Translations under genes and position numbers: made by a program
Notes under the pieces: model-generated
Database searches by the model: none
Told to the model about the DNA's origin: nothing
What the model saw: the letters and a program-made list of their open reading frames with translations, nothing else
Shown: piece by piece, positions 53,284-62,313 of the stretch
How the letters are laid out: every line of letters begins with the position of its first letter
Position numbering within the stretch: position 1 is the first letter of the stretch
Assembly (NCBI RefSeq): GCF_015330125.1
Contig: NZ_JADDXR010000002.1
Span: 1,116,001-1,180,000 of the forward strand
Direction of reading: 5' to 3'
Length of the DNA stretch: 64,000 bases
Source of the DNA: Zobellia nedashkovskayae
GTDB taxonomy: Bacteria; Bacteroidota; Bacteroidia; Flavobacteriales; Flavobacteriaceae

Positions 53284-54623
53284 AGCTGCTTACCCATAAT
53301 TTTATTATGAATATGTACTGCGGCACTATCTGAAAGGCTTGCAACATAGCAGCAGATATTCAATAAAATATGATAGACAGAATTATCTGTATCTCTATAG
53401 AACTCAGGAAGCGTTTTGAGCATTAAAGCATCATAATTAGAAGCTTTATCTTCTTTCTTGCGAATAAGGGCATTGGTATACACATCCAATATATCAGAAA
53501 TTATTTTATAGCCCGCAATCTCTTTTTCAATAACTTCTTGAGAACGGTATATCTTTTCTACACTTAAAGAAATTATATCTTCAATCTGGGCTTTAAAAGC
53601 ACTTTGATCCAGCAAACTGGTTTGAAAAGTACCATTCAGTATTTTATCTTCGTTTTCAATGAACACAGAAATTGCATCGCTTATCAAAGTATTTATAGCA
53701 AGTGCCCGTAAATAACTAAGCCTATCTTCTTTAAATTTTAAAGAATTATACTTTTTGGTATTTATGCTATTTTTAACTAATTTAATAAGGTACTCCAAAG
53801 CATAATCTTCAGAGATGAGCCCAAGGTTAATACCATCTTCAAAATCTATTATAGTGTAACAAATATCATCTGCAGCCTCTACCAAAAATGTTAGCGGGTG
53901 TCTTGCAAAAGAGATGTCTTCTCCATCTCTGGTCTGTAAAAGGCCCAAATCTGCTGCCACATTTTGGAAAGCTTCTTTATCAGGTTGAAAGAATCCAAAT
54001 TTCTTATCAGCTATGTGTTTTGTGGCTTTCTTAGGCAAGGACTCTTTTGGGTACTTCATAAATGCGCCTAAAGTAGCGTAGCTTAATCGCAAACCACCTG
54101 TCACGCCTTCTCGTGATTGGGATAATAACCTAAAACCATTGGCGTTACCTTCAAAATCTACAATATCCTGAAACTCCTTTCCAGATAGAATGGATTGATA
54201 TTTTTTTCCGTTTCCGGTGATAAAGTATTCACCTATTGCCTTTTCACCGCTATGACCAAAAGGTGGGTTTCCAATATCATGAGCTAATGCGGCTGCGGCG
54301 ACAATAGCACCAAAATCATTGAACTTGTACCCATATATCTCACTTAAAAAAGGATGTTTTTCCAAAATTTTCTTTCCTGCAATACGTCCTAAGCTTCTTC
54401 CAACAACCGAAACCTCTAAACTATGTGTCAAACGGGTATGAACAAAATCTGTTTTTGACAAGGGTATAACTTGGGTCTTATCTTGTAAACTTCTAAACGC
54501 ACTAGAAAAAATGATACGATCATAATCTACTTCAAAACCTAACCTTGTTTCATCTTGCTCCTTTCGTAGTCTTTTGTGCGTATCACCTTGACGTTTAAGA
54601 GACAATAAATTTTCCCAGTTCAT
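53280..54623 (-). CDS. dgt: deoxyguanosinetriphosphate triphosphohydrolase
   Basis: An HD-domain enzyme that splits dGTP (or other dNTPs) into deoxynucleoside and triphosphate. At 447 residues it matches the family. Motifs are RIIFSSAFRSLQDKTQVIPL near the start, the HD metal site (HSLEVS at about residue 67 and AHDIGNPPFGHSGE near 115), and AADDICYTIIDFEDG near 245. It overlaps the convergent DUF3078 gene by 4 bases. It is a lone gene. dGTPase specificity is assigned from family resemblance. Confidence 0.94.
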   Translation of the reverse strand: MNWENLLSLKRQGDTHKRLRKEQDETRLGFEVDYDRIIFSSAFRSLQDKTQVIPLSKTDFVHTRLTHSLEVSVVGRSLGRIAGKKILEKHPFLSEIYGYKFNDFGAIVAAAALAHDIGNPPFGHSGEKAIGEYFITGNGKKYQSILSGKEFQDIVDFEGNANGFRLLSQSREGVTGGLRLSYATLGAFMKYPKESLPKKATKHIADKKFGFFQPDKEAFQNVAADLGLLQTRDGEDISFARHPLTFLVEAADDICYTIIDFEDGINLGLISEDYALEYLIKLVKNSINTKKYNSLKFKEDRLSYLRALAINTLISDAISVFIENEDKILNGTFQTSLLDQSAFKAQIEDIISLSVEKIYRSQEVIEKEIAGYKIISDILDVYTNALIRKKEDKASNYDALMLKTLPEFYRDTDNSVYHILLNICCYVASLSDSAAVHIHNKIMGKQL

Positions 54624-54784
54624 AATAGTTTTTTATGTCCTGCAAGTTACATTTTTTCGATTTCAATATACTTTTCAAACCAAAAGAACGCACCGTTATT
54701 TAACCTTAAGAAAATCAATACTTAAACTTCAGATAACGCTAATTTAACACACTAACGTTTTCTTTGCCAAGAAAATAAGAACCA

Positions 54785-55180
54785 ATGAAAAAGACGTTAT
54801 TCTTTCTTGCCTTTATATGTACCATAAATCTTTTTGCTCAAGAAGAAGGAGGAGCTATTAGAGGTACCATTTTTGATATGGAGATGAACAATGAGCCTTT
54901 ATTGTTTGCAGATGTAGAAATTAAGGATACAAAATTTAAGACCCAGACCAATTTTCGTGGCAACTTTGAAATCTCTAATGTTGAACCTGGAAGCTATATA
55001 CTTAAGATTACCTTTTTAGGTTATGAATCTTACGAGGTTCCTGTAGAGATTTTAGCTTCTAATACTTTAGAAATTACCCAGGGATTACAAGCCCAGACGC
55101 TAAGCTTATCAGATATGTCTTTTGCAGATGAAAACACAATACAAAATTCAGAAACCGCACTTACTAGTTTAGAAAAATAG
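54785..55180 (+). CDS. exported CarboxypepD_reg-like domain protein (131 aa)
   Basis: A 131-residue protein with signal peptide (LFFLAFICTINLFAQ) and a single carboxypeptidase-regulatory-like domain (AIRGTIFDMEMNNEPLLFADVEIKD, NFRGNFEISNVEPGSYILKITFLGYE). This is the N-terminal domain of many TonB receptors, here without a barrel. It is probably periplasmic or surface-exposed. A bidirectional terminator separates it from the convergent MORN-type gene. Function unknown. Confidence 0.75.
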   Translation: MKKTLFFLAFICTINLFAQEEGGAIRGTIFDMEMNNEPLLFADVEIKDTKFKTQTNFRGNFEISNVEPGSYILKITFLGYESYEVPVEILASNTLEITQGLQAQTLSLSDMSFADENTIQNSETALTSLEK

Positions 55181-55200
55181 TCGTTTCCAAAATAGTCATA

Positions 55201-55243
55201 AAAAAAAAAGGGAGTTCCCACAGTGTGAAAACTCCCTTTTTTT
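55201..55243. terminator. bidirectional terminator
   Basis: AAAGGGAGTT pairs with AACTCCCTTT, with an inner stem CACA/TGTG, flanked by nine A and seven T. It lies between two convergent genes. Confidence 0.85.
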
Positions 55244-55257
55244 ATTCAATAAAATTG

Positions 55258-55617
55258 TTAGTCCTTAGAAACCACTGCTGATTTCTTTTCCTTATTAATA
55301 ACATTTGCAATAACATTGTTATCGAACTCTACTTCCTTAACAACACCATCGCTATAAAAAAGCCACTTTCCGGTTCTAACACCTTTATTGTAATTTCCTT
55401 TAGAAACTTTTTCTCCCACTTCATCAAAGCTAATCCACTGGCCATGTAATTTTCCTGCTAAATCAAAAGTTCCCTTTTGACTAACCTCTCCATTATCATG
55501 GAAATAAGTAGCTTCTACTAAATTGGTTTCTTTATTTAATTTTACTTCCTTTTCTTTTTGAGCATACCCTACTGTCATTGTTAATGCTAAGGCGAAAAGT
55601 ATGATTGAATTTTTCAT
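55258..55617 (-). CDS. MORN-variant-repeat exported protein
   Basis: A 119-residue protein with signal peptide (IILFALALTMTVGYAQ) and two MORN-variant-like repeats (EATYFHDNGEVSQKGTF, HGQWISFDEVGEKVSKGNY, TGKWLFYSDGVVKEVEF). Such repeats appear in proteins sometimes labelled YwqK-family antitoxins. There is no toxin gene next to it, so that label is not adopted here. It may be a small periplasmic protein. It has its own -7 box at 55658. Confidence 0.75.
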   Translation of the reverse strand: MKNSIILFALALTMTVGYAQKEKEVKLNKETNLVEATYFHDNGEVSQKGTFDLAGKLHGQWISFDEVGEKVSKGNYNKGVRTGKWLFYSDGVVKEVEFDNNVIANVINKEKKSAVVSKD

Positions 55618-55657
55618 GTCGTTGATTTTAAAATAGTTCTATACCTGTTTACTGTTT

Positions 55658-55665
55658 CAAAGATA
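55658..55665 (-). promoter_or_regulatory. -7 promoter element of the MORN-type gene
   Basis: TATCTTTG on the minus strand is an exact TAnnTTTG match, 40 bases before the start codon. Confidence 0.45.
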
Positions 55666-55844
55666 AAAAAATTTACGTTAAAAACATCATTAGTTAACAT
55701 TAAATTTACATTGAAAACGTTGTAATCCTCAAAATATTGCTTGAACTGCAACACTTATTCTAAAAAAAGCTAATTATACATTCTTTTAAATGCTATGAAT
55801 AACCTAAATTACCCTCAAAATATTAATAAAACTCTTAATACATA

Positions 55845-55852
55845 TAACTTTG
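55845..55852 (+). promoter_or_regulatory. -7 promoter element of the phosphate transporter gene
   Basis: TAACTTTG is an exact TAnnTTTG match about 115-135 bases before the start codon, depending on the start chosen. Confidence 0.4.
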
Positions 55853-55967
55853 AGAGCAATACGACCATTACATAGTACTTTAAAATAATCCGGAGTATTC
55901 AAACAGATACCAACTGTTACTTCATAACCTTATTTTAACGTAAATAATAAATTATAACATCATTTTT

Positions 55968-58235
55968 GTGCACATTTTATTTTTGATGGGCGAGAACCTT
56001 TACCTTTTTATGATTATTGCACTGGCCGTGCTTGCTATAACTGACTTAGTCGTTGGCGTAAGTAATGATGCTGTGAATTTTTTAAACTCTGCAATTGGTT
56101 CAAAAGCCGTTTCCTTTAAAACGGTAATGATTGTTGCCAGCGTTGGTATAGCTTTTGGTGCCATATCTTCAAGTGGCATGATGGAGGTTGCCAGAAAGGG
56201 TATTTTTAATCCCGAGCATTTCGTTTTTTCAGAAATCATGATCATTTTCATGGCGGTTATGATTACGGACATCCTTTTATTAGACTTCTTCAATACGTTA
56301 GGAATGCCAACTTCTACAACTGTCTCTATAGTTTTTGAGCTTTTAGGTGCAGCAGTGGCCATTTCTTTGGTTAAAATTGTAGGTATTGATGGCGGCATGT
56401 CAGATCTATGGACCTATATCAATACGGATAAGGCCACAGAAATTATTTTAGGAATCCTACTATCGGTAGTTATCGCTTTTAGTGTAGGGGCGTTAGTACA
56501 ATTCGTTTCCCGTTTACTGATTTCTTTTAAATTTGAAGAAAAACCAAAATGGGTAGGCGCTATTTTTGGAGGATTTGCGCTAACTTCTATCATTTACTTT
56601 ATCCTTGTTAAAGGACTTAAAAGCGCTTCTGTCTTTAGTCCTGAGGTTCTAGAAATAATAGCCAACAAACAATTCTTGTTCATTTTGTGCAACTTCGTAG
56701 TTTGGACCTTATTATCTTGGTTGATATCCACATTAACAAAAATCAATATTTATACATTAATAATTGTAGTGGGTACGTTTGCCCTTGCTATGGCTTTTGC
56801 CGGTAATGACCTCGTAAATTTTATAGGTGTTCCATTGGCCGCTATGGAATCTTATACTTCTTGGAGCAATTCTGGCATTGCAGCAGATCAATATACTATG
56901 GAAGGGCTTGCGTCAGCCGTACAGACACCTTCGTATCTGTTATTGTTATCGGGAATAATAATGGTTATTACCCTTTGGTTCTCTTCAAAAGCAAAGAATG
57001 TCGTTAAAACTAGTGTAGATTTATCTAGACAAGATGAAGGTGATGAACGTTTTCAACCTAACTTTTTATCTAGGCAAATCGTAAAATTTACTATCACAGC
57101 TTCTGAAAACATATCCGGTCTTATTCCTGATTCCATATTGAAAAAAATGGATACTCGTTTTGAGAAACCTTATGTGTATGTACCAAAAAGTAGGGTTCAA
57201 GATCTCCCTGCATTTGATTTGGTTCGCGCATCCGTAAACCTTATGGTTGCCAGTGTTCTAATTTCTTTGGCTACTTCAATGAAATTACCGCTTTCCACTA
57301 CTTATGTGACCTTTATGGTTGCCATGGGAACTTCTTTGGCCGATAGAGCTTGGGGTGCAGAAAGTGCGGTTTACCGTGTAGCAGGTGTTCTTAATGTTAT
57401 TGGCGGATGGTTCTTTACCGCAATCAGTGCCTTTACCGCAGCAGCTATTATAGCTTACATTATCCACTTAGGGGGTATTTGGGCTATTGGTGCATTACTG
57501 ATTATCGCCTTCCTTTTAATTGGAAAAAACTATCTTTCTCACACCAAAAAGATGAAAGAGACCAAATTAGAGGAGAAGCTAGAAAGAGCCGAAAGCAACT
57601 CTATCATAGGAGTTATTGATGAAAGTGCCACTAATATTTCTCTCGCTATAAAAAGAGCGAATAAAATTTATACACAAAGTATAGATGGTTTGGCCAAACA
57701 TGACATAGAGACACTTAAGAGAAGTAAAAAAGGGATAAGAAAATTTGATAAAGAGGTAGAGGACCTCCGAGATAATATTTTTTACTTTATTAAAAACCTT
57801 GATGAATCTAGCGTAAGCACCAGTAATTTCTACATCTCTATCTTGAGCTATTTACAGGATATGACTCAATCCCTAGAATATATTGCTAAAGCAGGATATA
57901 AGCACGTACATAACAACCATAAAAAATTAAGGTTCAACCAAATTAAAGACCTTAAAGAGACTGATGGATATCTGGATGATCTTTTTAAAGAAATCGAAAC
58001 TATATTTGAAACAAAAGATTTCTTAAAACTTACAGAGCTCATTATTAACAAACAAGCGTTGTTTAAAAAAGTTGATTTGAAAATTCACAAACAGGTAGAA
58101 CGTACGCGGAATGATGAATCCAGTCCTAAAAACACTGCTTTATACTTTAGCTTACTATTGGAAACTAAAGATCTTCTTGTGGCTACAATGAACTTGCTTG
58201 AGACTTACGACCAACATGCAAATACCAAAGTATAA
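55968..58235 (+). CDS. PiT family inorganic phosphate transporter with PhoU-like tail
   Basis: An inner-membrane sodium- or proton-coupled phosphate importer of 755 residues, much longer than the usual 400-500. Two PiT repeats carry the signature GVSNDAVNFLNSAIGSKA near the N-terminus and GNDLVNFIGVPLAA in the middle, plus MPTSTTVSIVFELLGAA and KLPLSTTYVTFMVAMG. From about residue 530 on, a helical tail resembles PhoU-type phosphate regulators (repeated charged helices). The start is GTG at 55968 or ATG at 55986; the latter gives MGENLYLFM. The regulatory tail may control the transporter directly. Confidence 0.92.
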   Translation: MHILFLMGENLYLFMIIALAVLAITDLVVGVSNDAVNFLNSAIGSKAVSFKTVMIVASVGIAFGAISSSGMMEVARKGIFNPEHFVFSEIMIIFMAVMITDILLLDFFNTLGMPTSTTVSIVFELLGAAVAISLVKIVGIDGGMSDLWTYINTDKATEIILGILLSVVIAFSVGALVQFVSRLLISFKFEEKPKWVGAIFGGFALTSIIYFILVKGLKSASVFSPEVLEIIANKQFLFILCNFVVWTLLSWLISTLTKINIYTLIIVVGTFALAMAFAGNDLVNFIGVPLAAMESYTSWSNSGIAADQYTMEGLASAVQTPSYLLLLSGIIMVITLWFSSKAKNVVKTSVDLSRQDEGDERFQPNFLSRQIVKFTITASENISGLIPDSILKKMDTRFEKPYVYVPKSRVQDLPAFDLVRASVNLMVASVLISLATSMKLPLSTTYVTFMVAMGTSLADRAWGAESAVYRVAGVLNVIGGWFFTAISAFTAAAIIAYIIHLGGIWAIGALLIIAFLLIGKNYLSHTKKMKETKLEEKLERAESNSIIGVIDESATNISLAIKRANKIYTQSIDGLAKHDIETLKRSKKGIRKFDKEVEDLRDNIFYFIKNLDESSVSTSNFYISILSYLQDMTQSLEYIAKAGYKHVHNNHKKLRFNQIKDLKETDGYLDDLFKEIETIFETKDFLKLTELIINKQALFKKVDLKIHKQVERTRNDESSPKNTALYFSLLLETKDLLVATMNLLETYDQHANTKV

Positions 58236-58354
58236 TTTTTGGTGTTTGCTGTATTTTGTAATAACCCTATTTTAGTACTGTCTTCACTTCATCGAAAAAA
58301 AATACCTTTCCAAAAATTTAGACGTTAGTAAAAAGATACCCAAATCTTTATCTA

Positions 58355-59308
58355 ATGCGATTTATAAACTACGTAGCGCCTGCAGTGTGCTGTTTTGCCT
58401 TATTTCTATCATGCAGTAAGGAGAGTAGTTCCTCTATTCAGGAAGAAGAGGAAGAGCTGACTACCACTCTAAATCTTGGTGCAAGAGACGTTGCCAAAAA
58501 ATTATACGAAGACTACTATTTAGCTTCTAGCAATACAAATACTGATGTCGCTTGGTCCGGTAATGAGCAGACTTGTGAACCTGGTGCTGCCCCAGAGCCT
58601 ATTAGAAATAAAATCTTAATGCGATTGCAGTATTTCCGAAAGGCGGTAGGTTTAAACAATACCATTGAAGAAGATGCCACTAAGAGTGCTAAATCGCAAC
58701 AAGCGGCACTAATGATGCATGCAAATGGCACATTGAACCATTTTCCTCCCGAAACATGGAGCTGCTTTACAAGCGACGGAAAAGAAGCCGCAGCTAATTC
58801 GCTATTAACATCAACAAAAAATTCAGCCGCTATAGATTCATACATGCGTGATCAGGGTAATGAAAACTACCCCGTAGGGCATAGAAGATGGTTGTTATGG
58901 CCAAGACTACAAGAAATTGGCATAGGAAATACCAGTCAGTATAATGCAGTCTGGGTTCTAGGAAATCCTGGAAGCGCTCCAGCAGATGCTCCTGAATTTG
59001 TTGCTTGGCCACCAGAAGGGTACCTACCCGCAAGACTGGCCTATTCCAGATGGTCTTTTTCCATCGCAAACGCAGATTTCTCAGAAACAACAATTTCAAT
59101 GAAAACTGAGAACGGAAATTCCGTTTCTCTGCAAACAGAAGAACTTACAGCTATCTACGGAGATAACACTATTGTATGGCAACCTGAGGTAAACGGTAAT
59201 TCCATAACAGAAGACACCACATACAGTATTACTATAGACAATGTACTTATCAATTCCGAGCCACAGCAATTTCAATATAAAGTAACCCTTTTTGACCCAG
59301 AGAAATAA
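58355..59308 (+). CDS. CAP-domain (SCP/PR-1-like) lipoprotein
   Basis: A 317-residue lipoprotein (lipobox LFLSC, Cys20, followed by SKESSSS). The central part (about residues 80-215) resembles the CAP superfamily, with MLRL...FRKAVGLNNTIEEDATKSAKSQQAALMMHANGTLNHFP-like spacing and HRRWLLWPRLQEIGIG. The C-terminal domain is beta-rich and Ig-like (WQPEVNGNSITEDTTYSITI). CAP proteins often bind lipids or act extracellularly; the specific role is unknown. It is a lone gene. Confidence 0.8.
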   Translation: MRFINYVAPAVCCFALFLSCSKESSSSIQEEEEELTTTLNLGARDVAKKLYEDYYLASSNTNTDVAWSGNEQTCEPGAAPEPIRNKILMRLQYFRKAVGLNNTIEEDATKSAKSQQAALMMHANGTLNHFPPETWSCFTSDGKEAAANSLLTSTKNSAAIDSYMRDQGNENYPVGHRRWLLWPRLQEIGIGNTSQYNAVWVLGNPGSAPADAPEFVAWPPEGYLPARLAYSRWSFSIANADFSETTISMKTENGNSVSLQTEELTAIYGDNTIVWQPEVNGNSITEDTTYSITIDNVLINSEPQQFQYKVTLFDPEK

Positions 59309-59392
59309 CCTTATTTAAGCTAATATAAATTCATATCTAAATATCACTTTTGTTTCTTTTCTAGCATTCTGCCAATTTTAATTAGTTAAAAT

Positions 59393-59415
59393 TGTATCTT
59401 AACGTCTAAGATACA
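59393..59415. promoter_or_regulatory. 9-base inverted repeat at the start of the STAS-like gene
   Basis: TGTATCTTA (59393-59401) and TAAGATACA (59407-59415) are separated by 5 bases and end 2 bases before the ATG at 59418. It may be an operator or an mRNA hairpin over the ribosome site. Confidence 0.5.
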
Positions 59416-59417
59416 TT

Positions 59418-59822
59418 ATGAAAACGTCCACATTAATCAAGCACGAACTATTGGCCGAACACGATTTCGGATTCGCCAAATTCTGGTTCTATTCGAACTT
59501 CTTGGTTGGAGAGTTTGCAGAAGGTGCGGATGTAAGTCAGGTAGATTCTCTTGGCCCTATTCGGCTTTTGAAACGCCAATACGGAAAAACCACTCCGTTT
59601 ATTTATGTCTCGCACAGGAAAAATTCATATTCAATGGATCCCATGGGATATAAAGAAATAGTAGATATGTTCCCTAATCTAATGGGAATGGCTATAGTTT
59701 CAGAAAACAAGTATCGCCGTATGATAGCTACTTTAGAAAGAATGTTTATAAAAAAACCAATTGCTGTATTCCATGAACTGGATGAAGCTTATGATTGGGT
59801 TGTGAAAAATTTAGAAGAGTAA
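59418..59822 (+). CDS. STAS/SpoIIAA-like hypothetical protein
   Basis: A 134-residue soluble protein. The pattern of a leading beta-strand (FGFAKFWFYSNFLVGEFAEG), a central strand (PFIYVSHRKNSYS), a helix (GYKEIVDMFPNLMGMAIV) and a final helix (ELDEAYDWVVKNL) fits the STAS/SpoIIAA-like fold used in Bacteroidota. The fold assignment is tentative. A perfect inverted repeat covers the region just before its start codon, suggesting tight regulation. It is a lone gene; the function is unknown. Confidence 0.65.
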   Translation: MKTSTLIKHELLAEHDFGFAKFWFYSNFLVGEFAEGADVSQVDSLGPIRLLKRQYGKTTPFIYVSHRKNSYSMDPMGYKEIVDMFPNLMGMAIVSENKYRRMIATLERMFIKKPIAVFHELDEAYDWVVKNLEE

Positions 59823-60017
59823 TATTAATCGTCCTTTTCGTTCCTTTTTTTATTGTTTCCTGCAGCGCTTACTTCCCAATCTAGACTTAAAATTATTCCT
59901 ACTTAGAATACCAAATTTCCCCCATTTTTTTTTAATCGGTCCATATCCTCCTATGAAGAACCGAAGCTTTTCAGTACCTTTTTAACATCAAACTCTATCA
60001 ACTATATCCTTCCTACA

Positions 60018-61085
60018 ATGAAAATATTGGCGTCATTCATTCTAATCCTTTTTCTTACTAATACCTTGTCTGCGCAGGAGAACCTTCTCCTTAAAGATTT
60101 TAGACCTCAAAGCATTTACAATACTCCTGAAACAAAGATTACAAGAGCAAAATATCCTGTTATAGATTTCCACTCACATCCTGATGCTAAATCAGAAAAA
60201 GAACTAGACGAATGGATTGACACAATGAAAAGCCATAACATTGAGAAATCTATCATCCTAACCTACTCCACTGGGTCTCGTTTTGACAGCATTTATGATA
60301 TGTACTCTAAATATGGTGATCAAATTGAAGTTTGGTGCGGTTTTGACTATACAGGATACAATGAAAAAGGATGGACGAAAAAAGCTGTAAAAGAGTTGGA
60401 AAGGTGTTTTGCCAAAGGAGCAAGAGGTGTTGGCGAGCTAGGCGATAAGGGTCTTGGGCTTTTCTATTCAAAACCATCCATAGCGCCTGGCCTTCATTTA
60501 GACGACCCTCGTTTACAACCACTTCTAGAAAAGTGTGGCGAACTAGGTATGCCTATAAGCGTTCATGTTGCTGACCCTTATTGGATGTACTTGCCAATGG
60601 ATGAAAAGAACGATGGACTTATGAATGCCTATACTTGGAAAGTAAACACATCAGAAGAAGGTGTTCTTACCCATGAAGAATTGCTCTCCACCTTATCAAA
60701 CGCAGTCAGAAATAATAAGGAAACCACCTTTATAGCGTGCCACTTAGCGAATACCAGCTATGACCTAACCATTTTAGGCAAACTATTGGATGAGCACCCT
60801 AATTTATATGCGGATATATCTGCTCGTTACGCAGAGGTTGCGCCGGTCCCTAGAAGTACCAAGGCTTTCTTTACTAAATACAAAGACCGGTTGGTATATG
60901 GAACAGATATGGGTATGGCGGCTGACATGTACCAAACTACATTCAGGATTCTTGAAAGTTCTGATGAACATTTTTATGCTTGGGATTATTTCTCATACCA
61001 TTTGCCTCTTAATGGACTGGATTTAGGTGACGAGACCTTGAAAAAGATTTACCACGAGACTGGTAAAAAATTACTGAAACGATAG
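60018..61085 (+). CDS. exported amidohydrolase-family protein
   Basis: A 355-residue protein with signal peptide (ILASFILILFLTNTLSAQ) and an amidohydrolase-type TIM barrel. The metal motif appears as VIDFHSHPD near residue 50, with later His (SVHVADP, FIACHLANTS) and Asp (VYGTDMGMAAD) residues in the usual order. The presence of a signal peptide puts it in the periplasm. The family includes decarboxylases and hydrolases of aromatic acids and amides; the substrate is unknown. It is convergent with nadD, one base apart. Confidence 0.85.
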   Translation: MKILASFILILFLTNTLSAQENLLLKDFRPQSIYNTPETKITRAKYPVIDFHSHPDAKSEKELDEWIDTMKSHNIEKSIILTYSTGSRFDSIYDMYSKYGDQIEVWCGFDYTGYNEKGWTKKAVKELERCFAKGARGVGELGDKGLGLFYSKPSIAPGLHLDDPRLQPLLEKCGELGMPISVHVADPYWMYLPMDEKNDGLMNAYTWKVNTSEEGVLTHEELLSTLSNAVRNNKETTFIACHLANTSYDLTILGKLLDEHPNLYADISARYAEVAPVPRSTKAFFTKYKDRLVYGTDMGMAADMYQTTFRILESSDEHFYAWDYFSYHLPLNGLDLGDETLKKIYHETGKKLLKR

Positions 61086-61086
61086 T

Positions 61087-61671
61087 CTATCTGTAAAAAT
61101 TCATCTCATCCATATACTGCCAAACCGCATCAGGAAGTAACGGTCTAACATTTTTACCTTCCTTATGGTTTTTACGTATGAAAGTGGAAGAGATTTCCAT
61201 TATGGGCGCATCTACCTTATGAATCTTTGCATGACCCTTAAATTGGTGTTCAATTTCACCTACTGAAATCCTTGGATATACATAGAGATTGTAATCGCTT
61301 AAAATAACCTCATAGTTCTTCCATTTATGGAATCCCTTAAGGTTGTCCTCGCCCATTATTAGTGCAAAATCATGTCCTTTACCATACTTTTCTCGCAAAT
61401 GAACCAATGTATTTACGGTATAATTTGGCTGCGGTAATCCAAATTCTATTTTACTGGGTTTAAGTTTGGGGTAGTCTTTTGTAGCCTCGTACACCATTTG
61501 ATATCTATGATTGTCGGCCAGTAAGGTCTTTTTTGTTTTAAATGGACTTTGAGGCGTGACCACAAACCAAACCTCATCTAAATTAGAGAATTCTACCATA
61601 TGGTTCGCGATAACCAAATGCCCTATATGTATTGGGTTGAACGTGCCAAAATAGAGACCTACTTTTTTCAT
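61087..61671 (-). CDS. nadD: nicotinate-nucleotide adenylyltransferase
   Basis: Adenylates nicotinate mononucleotide in NAD biosynthesis. The 194-residue protein has the nucleotidyltransferase motif GTFNPIHIGH (residues 9-18) and the C-terminal ISSTFIRK motif that binds ATP. The length is normal. It is last in the yicC-gmk-nadD operon (32 bases after gmk), a grouping known in many Bacteroidota. Confidence 0.96.
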   Translation of the reverse strand: MKKVGLYFGTFNPIHIGHLVIANHMVEFSNLDEVWFVVTPQSPFKTKKTLLADNHRYQMVYEATKDYPKLKPSKIEFGLPQPNYTVNTLVHLREKYGKGHDFALIMGEDNLKGFHKWKNYEVILSDYNLYVYPRISVGEIEHQFKGHAKIHKVDAPIMEISSTFIRKNHKEGKNVRPLLPDAVWQYMDEMNFYR

Positions 61672-61702
61672 GCGTTAAAACAAATTTGATTTTCCCAAAG
61701 AA

Positions 61703-62287
61703 CTATTCTTCCCTTTTAGCACCAACAAATTCAGCTACTAAATCATGGGCTTCATTCAAAGCCGTATCAAGATCGTAATTCTTTATCACCTTATCAAACT
61801 GAGGTGCTGTTGCTAGTTCTACTGAAGCTTTTGCAATACGCATATTGATTTTATCTTCACTTTCGGTACTACGTTTCTTAAGTCGTATTTTCAACTCATC
61901 AACACTTGGAGGCTTTACGAAAACAGCCAAGGTCTTATCCGGAAACTTTCTTTTTATACGCAAACCACCGGCTACATCAATATCAAAGATCACGTTTTTA
62001 CCTTCCGACCAAAGTCGCTCTATTTCAGTTTTCAAAGTCCCATAAAAATTATCACGATATACCTCTTCCCATTCCAGAAAATCATCTTGTTTAATGTGAT
62101 TTTTGAATGCGGAAATAGACATGAAATAATAATGCTCTCCTTGTTTTTCTTTAGCCCTTCTAGGTCTTGAAGTAGCAGATACGGAGAATGCTAGGTTTAA
62201 TTCCTTTTGCTTGAGAAGGTGACGTACTATAGTTGTCTTACCACTTCCAGAGGGTGCCGAAAATATTATTAGTTTGCCGCCTTTCAT
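61703..62287 (-). CDS. gmk: guanylate kinase
   Basis: Phosphorylates GMP to GDP with ATP. The 194-residue chain begins with KLIIFSAPSGSGKTT (P-loop), then SVSATSRPRRAKEKQGEHYYF (GMP-binding region), and DIDVAGGLRIKRKF in the core. The length is normal. It is 26 bases downstream of yicC and 32 bases upstream of nadD in the same operon. Confidence 0.97.
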   Translation of the reverse strand: MKGGKLIIFSAPSGSGKTTIVRHLLKQKELNLAFSVSATSRPRRAKEKQGEHYYFMSISAFKNHIKQDDFLEWEEVYRDNFYGTLKTEIERLWSEGKNVIFDIDVAGGLRIKRKFPDKTLAVFVKPPSVDELKIRLKKRSTESEDKINMRIAKASVELATAPQFDKVIKNYDLDTALNEAHDLVAEFVGAKREE

Positions 62288-62313
62288 GAGTTCGTTTAGT
62301 TTGGTTGAATACG

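Larger units (their letters stand above)
55618..55967. other. 350-base intergenic region, promoters only
   Basis: Divergent region between the MORN-type gene and the phosphate transporter. It holds TATCTTTG on the minus strand (55658-55665) and TAACTTTG on the plus strand (55845-55852), both exact -7 boxes. Otherwise it is AT-rich with no open frame or RNA structure that I recognise. A Pho-type box was not identified. Confidence 0.5.

Noticed and set aside
55258..55617. Toxin-antitoxin antitoxin (YwqK-type) label
   Set aside because: The protein has a signal peptide and there is no toxin gene nearby; MORN-variant repeats alone do not support that role.
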